Positions 42,804 to 56,400 of a stretch of DNA of 64,000 bases are shown here, piece after piece (positions within the stretch are counted from its first letter, which is position 1; every line of letters starts with the position of its first letter). Source of the stretch: Acheta domesticus (Eukaryota > Arthropoda > Insecta > Orthoptera > Gryllidae); contig JAHLJT010009355.1 in the NCBI GenBank assembly GCA_031308135.1, positions 4,401,217-4,465,216 on the forward strand, given 5' to 3'. The translations under genes and the position numbers were made by a program. The notes below the pieces were generated by a model that was not told where the DNA came from, made no database searches, and worked only from the letters and a program-made list of their open reading frames with translations.

Positions 42804-45800
42804 TAGGTTTTTCGAAACTTCATGTGCAGAAATAGGCGAGATACAAGCAATTCAATGTCTCACAATACTGCAACAGGGAGAGCGTTTTGAAACCGCATCC
42901 GTGGTTCCGCTGTGGAAGAAATTATGAACTCTCATAACAAAACTCAAGTGCACAACTTCTATGTCTTACATGAAATCATTCCGCGAGGCATTGATTTTAA
43001 GACGATCCATAATGAACTAGTGTATTTTTCATTTCATTTATTTATGTAAACGAGTTTATTTAGTCGCAAAATAATCAAATAAAAATAAGCGAATTGATAA
43101 ACCTACTTGTTTCGCGATTCTCGGATTTAAGAAGATATTCCAACGTACTCGTCGTATTTCACATAACATGATTATGACGAATTGGGAGATCATGCTGTCG
43201 CACTTAAAACAAATAAGTCAAAATGGAATGCTATAGGCATTCTCATATTAATAACAAACATTTGTCATTTTAATTAATGGCGAATTTATTAGAATATAGA
43301 AGATTGGGTATCCATCAATAAGGTAGAAATATTTACTACACATTACACCTGGCAATAGAGAAAAAGGTTAAAAGCATTTCTTCAATCACTATAATTATTT
43401 ATTGTGAATGCATTTACTCTCTCCTAAAATCAGCCAAAAAGAGTTTTCAATTTGTCTTCAATTAAGATTGGAGTTTCAAATTTACAGAACCCGTCATTAA
43501 TTCATCCATATATATCAAATTGAGTTTTAAACATTTAATTGATCTGGTTAATGTGAAACTTTACATTAATAAAACAACTCAACATCTGCCGACCCTACCA
43601 CATCGTAAATAAGAAATTACATGATTTAGTGCGCAGTGAACCAAATGCATTTTCACTCTATCAACCGGATTTACTATTTTGCGTTCATTTAACCGAATAA
43701 TAGTGTTTAACCTAACGGATGTGTTTTTTTTGCAGGATTTGTGTCTTAAAAGTTTTTTAAAAAAACTGGAGCGTATCTTAAGTTGTAACTACAAACTAAT
43801 GCGTTGAAATTAACGACACGTATTTCATAGTGTACATTTTTTTCAAGTCAGGAGATTTTGTCACAAGATGTACATTCTGACTTAACACCTTGAGAAAATC
43901 GTTAACATTGACAGAAATAAACGGCCGAGGAAATTTTTAAATAAAAAGATAATAAAATTTATTGCAAGTTTGTTGAGGACTGTATGTAGACATTAAGTTT
44001 AAAATTAATTATTGTGATCAGACGTTGGAATTACTGAATTAGTATAATATTTCAGAAGTTAGCACTAAGAGAATGGGCTCCGTTACGCAAGAAGTTCTTC
44101 TCCTACAGCTGCATTGCTTTTTCCTCGGCCTTACTTAACGCGCGAGATCGTTCTCTACTGTTTTTCTTTCTTTCTCATCTTTCATTCTAAGGAATTATTA
44201 CTTTCACAATTTCCTGGCGAGGTTGTCTTCTCAGATTGCTTTGTCATCTCGTCAATATTTGCATTTATTATTTGCTAAGTAGATAATTAAGACATCAGAT
44301 TTTTTAAAACTCCAATAAATTTCACTTGGATAATACTTTCAAATGCAGTGATTTTCGCTTTCGTAATTTCGTTCTTTATTCTTGGGCCCCGCTTTTTCAT
44401 TTTCTTATTTTTTTAAAAATCATTTATTTCATGTTTAAGTACAATATAATTTTTCAGGAGTTTGAAAAGAAGAATTTACAAATAACATTTTGGAAAGGTA
44501 CCAGAGCTTTAAAATTTGGTAAATTATGTTTTTACTAATTTTGAAAATGAGTATGGTAAATAGGTCAATACATAAAAAGTAAACTAATTGAAATGATTAA
44601 GGGTATAATAAAAGTTAGAAAGAATAGTTAGAGGATAAATTTAGAACAATTGAATTAAACTGAATAAAGATATGTATATTTAGGGAGGGCGAAAAATGTC
44701 TTTGGGAAAGTGTGAACGAATGCGAATTCTCATTTTTGAGGGTAAGAATTACGTTATAATCATATAAACATCTCATCGCTCTATAACTCCACCAAGCGGA
44801 GTGCAGGACTGGCGATGCGAGCAGCACTGCGCTTTGTTTCGCTTCGGAGAGAAAGAGACAGAGCTATTGGTAAATTCAGTCGAACTTCCAGATTCCCATA
44901 AAATAGTACAACGTAATGGAGATGTGTCTCAAATTGTTAATGAGAGACCAAATTATTAAGTGCTTTCTGTGTGGTTAAAGTAATGATTCTATGGAAAATT
45001 ATGTAAAAGACTAATCGGGCTGATTAATTAGCATGACGTACTATGTAATGCAAAAATGCTTCATTACTTTGGAACAGAGATGAATGCATCAGGACTATAC
45101 AGTTCCGGCGCTAAAGCGTATTCCTACTCTTTGATTTTTATTCCTCAAGTAATCTCCTTCTTCCTCCTTTTCTAAGAATCTCTTTCAATGTAAACGTTAC
45201 TCTGTTATGCTTTACATATTTAGTTCCACCTTGTATCGTTACTAACTGGAGGACTAAAATTGATCTTAATGTTACTTCACCAACCGAGTCACCTCATGTT
45301 GTGCCTTTGCATCTTTACATTTGTATTTCGTTAAGAAAACGCTCGTCCAAATTAAAATGGGAATACTTAAAGCTACTTATATCCGCAGCAAAGTTTTCTT
45401 TCTGAATTACATTGTAAGCTTTTATGTTAAATGCTGAATTAAAAAAAATACTGTCTCGATGCCAACGATTGAGAAATAACGGAGAGTATTACAAGTGGAG
45501 ATTGAAGCTCCGATTTCCTCAAGCAATTTGCTGGAATGCTAACAAGACGTGCAAGGACCTTAGGGTCAATCCTAATTTACCCGCGGTTGCTGCAATTCTG
45601 CAAGCCAAATGATGCAGGCCAAATGCCGCCAATTACTCGGATTCGCATATTATCTAGCACGAAATGTTCAGGCACGCCACAGAATGGAAAGGAACTGGCC
45701 GTGATCTATATCTATTCGGGAACGTCCGCTAACTGACGGGTAATTTGCAGAAAGGTAAATGGAAAAATGTAAGAAGTGAAGGATGTATTGCTTGATAATG

Positions 45801-46079
45801 TTAGCTTATTGAGGGTCTAATTCTGATGTTTTCTGTAATTAGTTTTTTTAGTTGTTTATCTCTTTTTACTAGTTATGTTACCAAGTTTGCTAATTCTTGC
45901 TGAAATGTATTACAAGTATAAAACATTGAATTCATTTTTTTTGTTATAGTTCAAAAATAATTACTGCGTTGCACTTATTAACTTATTTTTTGATATCGCA
46001 TTCATTGCACTTACACACTAGGCACAAGTAAACGAAGGAATCGTGAATGAAAGACAGTTTAATGCAAAATTATGCAAAG
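42804..46079. other. AT-rich spacer, no gene recognised
   Basis: About 3.3 kb without a recognisable exon or repeat. Short frames such as that at 45424-45612 have no motif, splice or codon support. Confidence 0.45.
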
Positions 46080-46745
46080 AGTATTCAAATTTTTTGAAAA
46101 ATTGTAATGATCGTATTTCAGAATATATATTTAAGAACATATTTCATTAAGAGAAAGAATAACTGTCTTCTAATTGTAGTTCTAGGAACACGCCGATTTT
46201 TTTTCTTTCAATTTTTGCAAATTTTAGAAAAATCAGAGTTTTCAACAAACATGACACCTAAACCATTCTCTTAAACGTCCTCCACACTACCCAACAACAA
46301 AAAATCCAAAGCGATGAGGCCGTTTTTTTTGTTGGAAAATTGACCGGGGGGCTTCAAGTTGTGTACCACTTACAAAATAAAACCATCTGTTTCAAATTCA
46401 AGAGACCACGACATTGAGACATCGATTGGGAAATATCAATTTTAGAGAAAATCGGTCTGAACGGTTTAGCAGCTAGCGTTGACCGCAATAACGGACAGAC
46501 AAAGAACAAAGGGACGGACGGGCGGACGGACAGACGGTTTCGCCGTCATTTGATTTTTCGACATCGAGGACCCGCCAAAACATAGATTCTGGCTACACCA
46601 CATGTCAGAGGATTTTTCTTAAATTTAGCAACTGGCTTTATACACTTTTTCTTCATCAGGGCTCTGTAATACGAAGTTTTTCTGCCGACAATTCCAAGTC
46701 CATTCGCGCATCATTTCATAACTTCCTCTCTACTCCTCAGCGGGA
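46080..46745. repeat. TTTTCGAAAA-type dispersed repeat
   Basis: It matches the right part of 18060-19080 (ACCATTCTCTTAA, AAAACATAGATTCTGGCTAC, CATGTCAGAG, GGGCTCTGTAATACGAAG). The inverted copy at 62215-63800 contains GAAGCCCCCCGG, matching CCGGGGGGCTTC here. It lies just left of the second duplicated block. Confidence 0.6.
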
Positions 46746-46844
46746 AAGCGAAATGTATTTTGATACAGTGCTACTTCTATCAGGTGTCAAGTTGTACAGA
46801 GCAAATGCGCTTGCATCGCGATATTTCCGATCGCATCTCGCAGA

Positions 46845-47035
46845 AATGGAGAAGGGCGTGACGTCACGCGGGGAAAGCGGCGCGCGGCCTCCGCCCTGAC
46901 CCGCAGCGCTCCCCGCGCCGGGGCGGGGCACCAGGAAGCAGGCCAATGCCGCCGCCAGCAGCTGCAGCACGGAAGCGCTCTGCCGGCGGAGGCTACCCTC
47001 GGAGGCAAGTCGGCAGTTTACCTGCTCCATGACTA
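46845..47035. promoter_or_regulatory. GC-rich island with CRE, GC box and CCAAT motif
   Basis: The island contains TGACGTCA (46859-46866), CCGGGGCGGGGC (about 46919-46930) and GGCCAAT (46941-46947). On the minus strand an ATG near 47032 opens a frame with a hydrophobic stretch (VLQLLAAALACFLV), which might be a signal or anchor segment. It could be a promoter for copy B, a divergent gene start, or a GC-rich relic. Confidence 0.3.
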
Positions 47036-47190
47036 GAGTCCGGAAAAATATGTAGTATGAAACATCAAAATATGTACGGAAATATATATTGAAAATGGTA
47101 AGAGTATGTAATAAATATGTAAAATCAGAAATAATAAGTAATATTATAAATACTCTAATTATAAAACTCATTTACATAATACCAACTTAC

Positions 47191-48198
47191 TTTATAAAAA
47201 TTTCCTATACAAATTTGAAAAACAATGCAAACGTTTTAAAAATCATTTGGAAAGCACAGGTTGATGTACACTTGCACCATACAACTTTCCCATCAGGAGG
47301 AAAACCATTCACAAATTGTCATCCAGGAATGTAGTTTAAGCAGACTAGACGCAATAGAAGCCATCGTACAAACTGGCGAAATCTACGACCAGCAAACAAT
47401 CACTCCAGCGTTTAATGTTCTGATCGAATCCACGACGGCGATCGTCCAGTTTTCTTGGAAATTAAGGTTAGAGGTCGCCAAACGCAGCGTCAATGATACT
47501 CTTCACACCTAAAGTTGGGAATGACTTGTCGCTGACGCGCACTTCCCGCCACTAAGGGAACTGAAGTAGGCACTTCGGACTGTGAGAATATCCGACCGCG
47601 TCTTCACGTAGCGTACTTCGAGTAGAGTACGCAGTAGAATGAAGTAATAATGTCAGGAAAAAGTGCTGAACTTTTTCAAAGTACTTCTTTTCATAAAAAT
47701 ATGGAAGAAAATTGATAAAATAAAAAATGTTGAAAAAATAGCGAAATATGTAAACATGTAATATAGTATCAAGCACGTAAAAATATGTGACGAAAAAATT
47801 GGACATTGTGCTTAGGACGGCGACAAATCGTCAATAATGAAATTTTGAGAACGGTAAGTAGGAAAAGGCAAAAAAATATTTAATTACATAAAAATCCGGT
47901 CTCTGTCCATTACAAAGGTGGGGTCAGATAGACCCCAGGCTTATAAATTACAGTTATGGGTTATTTTTCAAAATCCTATTCTGGAATTTTGTCATTAATG
48001 GTTTTCACAATAGGAAAATCATCCTATAATTACATTTTTTGCTGTTTTAGATATACTTTTTTCAGATATTTAAAAAGTGGCCTCAATGAAGCAAACACTA
48101 TCATTACTATAATGTTGATTCTGGAAGTGAATTAATGAACAATTTTAATAGAAACTTATTGCATTAGCATAAAACATACAAAACATTTATTCCTCTAC
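47191..48198. other. 5' flank of PPO copy B, duplicate of 1-994
   Basis: It is colinear with the left edge of the window with a few percent differences. No gene. The TGGGG...CCCCA near-palindrome recurs at about 47921. Confidence 0.8.
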
Positions 48199-48668
48199 AT
48201 GCCAAATTTAAGTAGGTTTGCAAGTTATTTGTTGGGGATACTGTCATCATGCCACGAGCAGTTTCACTCGACGTACGCAAGATATTGTGTCCGCGCGTCT
48301 GACGAGGAGGAGGATCGAAGGGCCACGAACGACCACTCCTTTCTGTTAGTTCTGACGCTATGCGATTCCCTGCTTCATCTCTTCCTCTGTTTCCTCACTA
48401 GAACTCCAGACGATTCGGAAGAACTTGGCGCTATCACGAGGTTCGTAGAGATTATCAGCGTCACTGTCTGATACTTCACTTTCACTTGCAGTAGAGGCGT
48501 ATTCATGAAGATATCTGTTTCCAGTTCGCCAAGCGGTTCCACGCCAATGTTGACACTGTGATAGAGTAACGCAAGTCCAACCAAACAATGCGATGTGAAA
48601 GTATCAAAGTCAAACGCAACTAAGCCTAAGTGTACATATTCAAACAATACTGGACGCATACTAAACAA
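48199..48668 (-). pseudogene. piggyBac-like remnant, second copy
   Basis: This is the duplicate of 995-1498. The minus strand reads MFSMRPVLFEYVHLGLVAFD, but small deletions split the frame around 48380-48590. The DPPPPP segment is shortened. It confirms that the frame is not under protein constraint. Confidence 0.5.
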
Positions 48669-50300
48669 AAATCATGATATACAAATCGTTTTGAAGTGTT
48701 ACCACATTCCCCCAAACAAAAGGAATGAAATACGAACTACAAAAATAATTACATATCCGTAATGCAATACATAGACGTTTCCTTATGTAAAGAGAGATAT
48801 TAAAATAAATTTGTGAAAGACTGCCTTTTTAAGGTTAATAATTCTTTTGAAAGTCCAATAATTTGTAAGCAGACTCAAAATAACATATTTTTATTTTACA
48901 AATGTGCCAACGTTTCAAAGGTCAATTGCCTTCATCATCAGGGTCTATTAAAACAATATAATAAAATATAATACAGAACATTGTTTCATTTTGATCTAAT
49001 GTAGATGATATTTTTTAACAAAATCTATTGTTACAAAAACAAATTATAAAATATAAAATACAAAATACAACTTACAAGAAATCTGCATCCATGAATTTAC
49101 GTATAAATCTTTAGTTGAAATAATTATGTTTGTTTCTTTCCTTATTGAAAACAATTGATTAAATATTTATTCAAAGAACCGTTCACTGGAAAAAAATGGG
49201 AACTTTCCGTGTGAAACCACGTTTCCAGTACATTTTCTAGACAATCAGAGAATAACTGTTGATATTGAAAACTTCACAATTAATGAAACTTTATCAAACT
49301 CATAAAATTCATAAAATTTCATGAAATTTATATTTAAACAAACTTTCCGTTTTACTTGCAGATGTCTCATACTGTAAAGAAAAGTTAATATAATATGATG
49401 AATGATATAAATCTTGATGAATATGATGAAATAAATGAAATGAATATAATGAAATAAATCTTGTCATAGTTTGAATACGCAGACCGTCTATTGTTTATGT
49501 AAACAATTCCATTAAATTCTTACCGACGGTGAGAAGAAAACTTTTATTTAACCTTAAATGATATGCGTTGTCTTCACGAATTCCCATCTCATATATAGAG
49601 ACATATTTCTCGATCATAAGAAACAAAAATCATCTTAATTTCGTGAAAGTCAGTTACTATCACTTACATACAAATGATAATAGTCGAATATCAGAGTTCG
49701 AAAGAAATTAAAGAGAAAAGGAATATTAAAGAGCTGTAACAAGAATTTGAACTAGATTCTTATTATTTTTAGATATCTTACTACTTTAAAACAACTGGCA
49801 GAATATATCATCACAGGAGAAACCATCACGACGATTATGTAAATTCAAGTTAAGATAACACAATTGTATTAATTAACTCAAAGAATACAATCATTTATTT
49901 TGTTCTTACAGAGAACGTTTTGTTCTGGAAAATTAAATTATTTCACCATTGAGATTTTTATCTCACTGTTAAGGAATAATTACACAATTTGTATCAATTT
50001 GGTATTTAGTTTAAATGTTCTTCACATCCTCTTAAAAGAATGACAATTTCATCCCTTTTTGTCAGTGAAATTCAATATCTAGATCGTTTATTCAAACGTT
50101 TTTGTTTACTGGAGAGTTGCGGATAGAAAATTTTATAGAATGCAAGAGGAAATCAATTTTATTCATTTGAAGAAAATGAGCGCCTTTTGTTTTTCGCGTC
50201 TCCTTGATGAGTGCTGAAGCTTTTCACACGCGAATATATATTTTTTCTTCCTTGAATCATGGACACGTAATTCATTACTTATATTTATTTAAAACAACAC
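48669..50300. other. Upstream flank of PPO copy B
   Basis: It matches 1499-3435 except 48780-49170, which differs from copy A. That segment includes CGTTTCAAAGGTCAATTGCC, of a retroelement-like kind. No gene is recognised. Confidence 0.5.
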
Positions 50301-50356
50301 ATATTGTATATATTAACACTTGATTTGGTTCCCGATGGCAGCAGCAGCGGCAGTCG

Positions 50357-50467
50357 ATGAGCGCGCTGGACAGCCTGCAGCTGCTGCTGGACCGCCCGGG
50401 CGAGCCCATCTTCTACCCGAAGGGCGACGACGGGCAGGTGCACTTCGACCTCCCCGACGACTACGTG
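50357..50467 (+). CDS. PPO: PPO-B exon 1
   Basis: [20 protein letters not shown] to LPDDYV, the same 37 codons as copy A with one silent difference. Phase 0 end at GTG|GTGAGC. Confidence 0.88.
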
Positions 50468-53400
50468 GTGAGCGCTCCTGATTTCCGCTCCGTTACGGCA
50501 TTGTAAGACTTTGTATGCGATGAGCCTGTACCGGGAGAGGTGGCTCTCTGCAGTCCCTCTGACCGGGAGGTCCTAGGTTCCACTCCCGACAGCGGCAGGA
50601 TTTTCGACACTAGCTTGTCAGCGAGGTCGAATTCAGTCGCTGTCTGGAGGAGAATTCTAGCGGCTGGCTGCTCTGATCGGTAGTTTTCCGTGGTTTCTCC
50701 GATCAACGCCTGGCGAATGCCGGACATTACCCTAACAAACGGGCCATGGAACGCGCGCGATCTTTCCTTCGTCTTCTTTGTCCTATCCTCACCCCTTACA
50801 CACACACTAACATGCACTACACTACTACATATGCCGGAAGATCTGTCGGGATCTTGGAGATTGACCCGGCTGGAGCGGTGCCCCGCTGGTGGGAGATATC
50901 TGGTGGGGGAAAACGCTGCTATCCGACGGTAGGTGTGAATCGGATCTCGCCACCTAGCGGGGGAAGATCACCGCCACTTCGCTAGAAAACATTCAACACA
51001 CTTACAGGACTAATGACCTGAGCATGTGACGCGCCCCGAATCACTAACAAGTAATCAGGAGAAAGTCGTAGGTTTCCGCGGTCGGAGTCATGTGAATGAT
51101 TTTGGCTGTCCGGGTGACGCCGCGTTGAAGGCTATGTTGGCGACGTTTCGACCATCTTGTCGTGGTCTTCCTTAGGGCTGGTCTGCTGGTGGTCGCAGAG
51201 CAGCCCTGAGGAAGACCAGGACAAACGGTCGAAACGTCGGCAACACAGCTTTCGACGCTGGTCTGCTGGTGGTCGCAGAGCAGGCCTGAGGAAGACCACG
51301 ACAAGACGGTGGAGGCGGCGTCACCCTTCCAGCCAAGAGCAATGAGGAGGTGTGCGTGAATGGTGTGTGCGTTGCAGCCGGAGCGCTACCAGAGCAAGGC
51401 GTCGGAGATCTCTGACCGCTTCGCCGAGCGGGAGCCGGCGCTCGGGGTGCCGGCCAGCGCCTTCGCCGGGGCCGCCAACGCCAGCGCAGAGGGCGCGGGC
51501 GCGGCGCTCACCACGGTGCAGGTGCGGCGCGTGGCGCTGCCCGACCTGTCGCTGCCGCTGCAGCTGGGCCGCCGCGAGCAGTTCTCCATGTTCATCCCCC
51601 TGCACCGCCGCATGGCGCAGCGCCTCGTGCGCGTCTTCCTCGGTGAGTGGCTCGCGCTCCGCAAGCGGCGTCGTGGCCACGAGCGCCGCTCGAGAGTGGG
51701 GGACTCAAGGTGGAGGCAGGGGGTAGGCCCCTGGCGCGTCCACCTCAAGGCAGGAGTGGCTGAAGGAGACCTTTCGGGGAACTCTGGAATCCGCATTTAG
51801 AAGTCCGGCGGGAAACTACCTACCGTCAGGTTGCCTTGGTGACGATCTGACCCAGGTCGGTAGCCTAAACGTGTAGGCAGTGGGGAGACGGGATGGGGGC
51901 CCCGAGCCGCCCGGACCTCTATTCGGTTGGTCTCTTGGCTTTGTCGAGTCAGTGGCTGAATACTCTGGGCATAGAGGAGGGACGCGGTGTCCCGGCGCAT
52001 GTGAGTGGCGCATTATTTTGACTGCGGTACTATCCCGGGTAGCTAGTAGCTCTGAGCTGGCAGGGCGGCCTTAGACCCAGTCATTATATGGGAAGGTTGA
52101 CGTGAGGGCTAACTGCGTTCCGGCGGAATCCGGATGTTAGAGTGAGGGTGTCCTTATACACCCAAGGAGGGTGCGGATAGACGCTAGCCCACCCCAAGGC
52201 TAATAAAATAAATAATAAAGTACAAGTGCTGCGGTGCCGTTCTGGCAAGGTAAGCTTACACATTGCACGCAACTCCCGAGGCGGGCGTCTCCCCCACGCG
52301 CCTATCAAACACCTTCAAGGCGAATAAAAAAGAAGGGGCAATCGCACGCGCACGTCTCCACGCTTGCTGTGGGAGCTCCTTGGCGCGGACCGAATACTTG
52401 TCGGATACCATGTCTTCTTCCCTGAGACACCCACTTTACCGCAGGCGGTGATTCGCACGAATCACTCAAACATTTTCCGAATTGGCCCGCTCCGGTCTCA
52501 CCTTTTATTTTCATTGTTATTTCAGTGTAACGAGAAAGAGAAGAAGAGAAATGGTAAATTAGCACTTAAGCTAAAGCTAGCACCTTGAGAGGGGTAACCA
52601 CCGTATCAAAAATCGTTCTGTTTAGTTTCTCGCCATAATACGATTTTACGGGATAAACTAGTGAAGCAGCTGTAGCGTCATGCACGCTCAAACGCGCAGA
52701 CGGTAGAATTTCACCGGAAGCTGAACAAAGGGCTGGACATCTGGCGTGGTGACGCGCAATGACGCACCGGTTTTTCCGAGCGAGCGAAGCGTCGTCTCAG
52801 GTGCTGGGACGGGCAACGGTGGCGGCGGGCGACGCCATGGCGCCTTTAAAAGCCGGGTGACGAACGCGCCCCATTCTTCTTTTCTGTAGTTCGAGCTGTG
52901 TGAGTAGGAGGCTGTGCGTCTAGCACGCGAAGGGGAAGCCGGCATTAGTTTGTCGTCAGTCATGAGACATGTAGGTTTGTCTCGGCAGAGCGGTGCATCA
53001 CACTGAGGGGAAACGTTTGTTGTTTGGGCGGTGTGGTAGCCGCACTGTAATATCACTTCTTGTGGTGGGCTGTATTTATTTACTTAGTAGAAGGCAGTGT
53101 TATGGTGTTTTACGACTTCGGTCTGTGTTTTTTCATTAATAAACCAACTGTTTATTCTACCCACCCTCGTCTGTGTTTTAATATCCGTATGACGCCACAC
53201 AGCACGTACTCTCTCACATTAATTGTGAGTATCCGCAGTATTACACTAACTCATCAACCTGCAAAAGTGTTTCTAACCAGCAGAAAACGTTTTCTCCACA
53301 CAGAAAATCAAACTCAGGTCCATCGAGTTAACTCGTCCCAATCGTTAGTCTCTCCCATTGCTTCCAAAACGCAATTTTCGAAAATTCACAGAATTCAACG

Positions 53401-56400
53401 AAAATTACACTTGCGCCGTTTTTAAAAGTTCTTTGCTCTATCCTTAGAAAACAAGGAAAAGTTTTAGGGGCTTGTATAGGATATTTTTATGAGTTACATT
53501 ATCTTCATGCAGAAATAACGCAAATCACACCCGCTTTTTCACAAAAAAGCATAAGAAGCCTTTTTTATAACAGATACATAAGGCAAAATATCTCTTCAAT
53601 ATTATAATTTTGCAATATTATTTTTGCAACTCTGCTACAGTGCAGAGTTGGCAGGCATTTGGGCCAATTACAGTTTTTTACCGACCTTTGACACGCCAGA
53701 GAGAAAATTTAAAGAAAAATTTGGAAAATAATTTTTTAGATTCTTTTTTCTGTAAATTAAAGTAACTTCAAGTAGAAATTACGCGATAAATACTGGTTTA
53801 AAATTGTCATTTATTGAAATCAGTAAGCCTTAACAATAACACAGCTTATTTGAACCTTCGTCACAAATTTCCATTATCCAATAGTACCAGGCAACAAAGT
53901 ACACCAACAGATTTTGCCAAGAAAGCTTAACCATGCTCTGAAATAATCACATCAGAAAATTTACATTGCGTAGCTCGAAACCGAAACAACAATAGGGCAC
54001 AGCCCCGTGACATCATTTCTGTTGACGAACTGCGAAAGGAAATGCGCACACGATGTGTCCGTTCACGACCACTCGGCGTTGCACTTTGGCCAGAGGTGCC
54101 GACGAGTTCCTCTCATCCGAACTTTAATTTAAACATAGCTTCACTTGAAGGTCACGAGCCGGAAGGAGAGGGGAACACTGTCATCCAATCGGGAGCCTTG
54201 TTAGAACTTAAATGTTTGGTATTGGAGCCGTCGATTGCATCACAATGTCGTCCTGTACTTCCAGTTCGTGACTTTGAAGTGCAGCTATGTTAGCCATCTA
54301 TAGCTAGCAGCGCACAAAAGCCAATCTCAACCAAACAACCTCCAAAATGTTAGGCTAATTTAATGCTCTATTCCAGAATTTTAGGTTCCTTTGGATTTTC
54401 CCCAAACGTGGGCGCTGCCAGCTTTAGACTAAATTTTGAATTTTGTTGAAAATATGAGTATTCGTGACAAACATAGTAGCCCCTCCCAATGGACTGCGCT
54501 TCGTCGAGCAGGGTGCTTCGTAAGTTGGAATTTGTGTGTTATTTCTTCCGCCCGCAGAGATGCCGACGGTGGAGGACTTCCTGTCGGCGAGCGCCTTCTG
54601 CCGCGAGCGGATGAACCCGTACCTGTTCGCGTACGCGCTGAGCGTGGCCATGCTGCACCGCAACGACACGCAGGGCGCGCCGCTGCCGCAGTTCGCCGGC
54701 CGCTTCCCGGAGAAGTACTTCGACGGCGGCGTCTTCCCAGAGGTGCGCCGCGAGGCCAACCTCGTCAGCACCGAGCGCCGGGTACGAGTCACGCCCGGGC
54801 GCTTCCGGGCGCGCAGCGCTTCACTCCCGTTCGTGCAGTCAATGTTTAACCGCCGCTGGATGGTGAGATCGGGAAACAACCTACACGTAGACCTCGGAAT
54901 GTTTCCCCTTTCACGTGCCTCCCTCCAGCGGGGCACCGTCCCTGCGAGGACCAGCTCCCGAATGGTATTCCGGCGTGTGTGGTAGTGTAGTGCATGTTAG
55001 TATGTGTGTGTGTGTGTGTAAGGGGTGAGAATAGGACGAAGAAGAGGAAGGAAAGATCACGTGCTGTCCGTGACCCGTTTGTTAGGGTACTGCTTCAGCA
55101 TTCGCCTGATATTGATTGGAGAAACTTCTGAAAACTTCCAATCGTAGAAGCGAGCTAGTACAATTCTCCTCCAGAGGTCGAACACGACCTACTTGTTTAG
55201 GAATATGCACTACTGTCGTGGCTTCAGGGCGGGGTCGCATTGAACCACTGTCACGAGAATAATTCGAGGATCCGGGTGCTGTGGTCGGTACTTCCGTGGT
55301 TTCTCCGATCAACGCCAGGCGAATGCCTAAGCAGCACACTAACAAACTGGGCACTGACCGCGCGTGATCATTCCTTCTCCTTCCTTGTCCTCTCCTTACC
55401 CCTTAATTACACACACGCGTACATGCAGTACACTGCCACACATGCCGGGAGACCAGTCAGTGGCTTAAAGCTTGTCCAGACTGGGGCGGTGCCCGCTGGG
55501 GAGGTGCCGGGGGAGGGAGACGAGGCGCCGTCGGGGCGGGGGCCCCGCACGACTCTTGCGGCACCAAAGCCCCACGGCATGCATAAACATTTATCGTTTA
55601 ATGATCCATAAAACAGACATGGTCATTTTGTAACAATTTATTGATTGTTACACATACCTTACCGTTTCGAACCTGTTTCAGGTCTTTTTCAAAATCTAAA
55701 AATGAAAATTCAAATCAGATAATCGTGAATTAACAGTACAATTATATCTCATACCGTATCTAATAAAGTGATTAAAATTAAAAAGAATGATCATTTATAA
55801 AATGCAAAATTGCGACAAACCTAATGTCCAGAATTTGTTGACATCAAAATAAAATGGTAGCATGTAGCTTTTTTTAAAATTGAGTTTACATTTGTAGGTA
55901 CTGTACAGATTATTGAATAAAATAAGCCTAAGTACATCAGAGTTTACATATTCAAAAAGAAAGAGTAATTTTTATACCATAGTGACAATTGCAAACGGAA
56001 GCTGTAAGGTGTATTTATTTGCAATTTTAGATAAAAATTCCTGATTCGTTTTTGAAATCCGTACGTCAATAAATCCAATGACTATTCCAGTACAGTCGTC
56101 CTAATGATACAAGTAAGTTACATGTCTGCATGGCACTCTCAATCAATATTTATGCATCACAAATCCCACAACTTTACAACTCCTGACTTGCGGCGTTTTA
56201 ACCCTTTGTACTCGGAAGCATGATGCGCGTCCGGCAGCTCGTACGGCATGTCAGAGATGCCACGACAATAATGTAGTAGCTAGCTTGTATCAGTACACAA
56301 TGAGACACGTCCTACAACTCGTAGGTAGACGTAAGCAGTCTTAGTTGCCACCTCAAAACCCCTCGTAGATCATACCACAGATGCCCACGTATTTTCCTGG

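Noticed and set aside
45424..45736. Possible short exon or small protein in the spacer
   Set aside because: No family motif, no good splice borders, AT-rich composition and no duplicate to show conservation.
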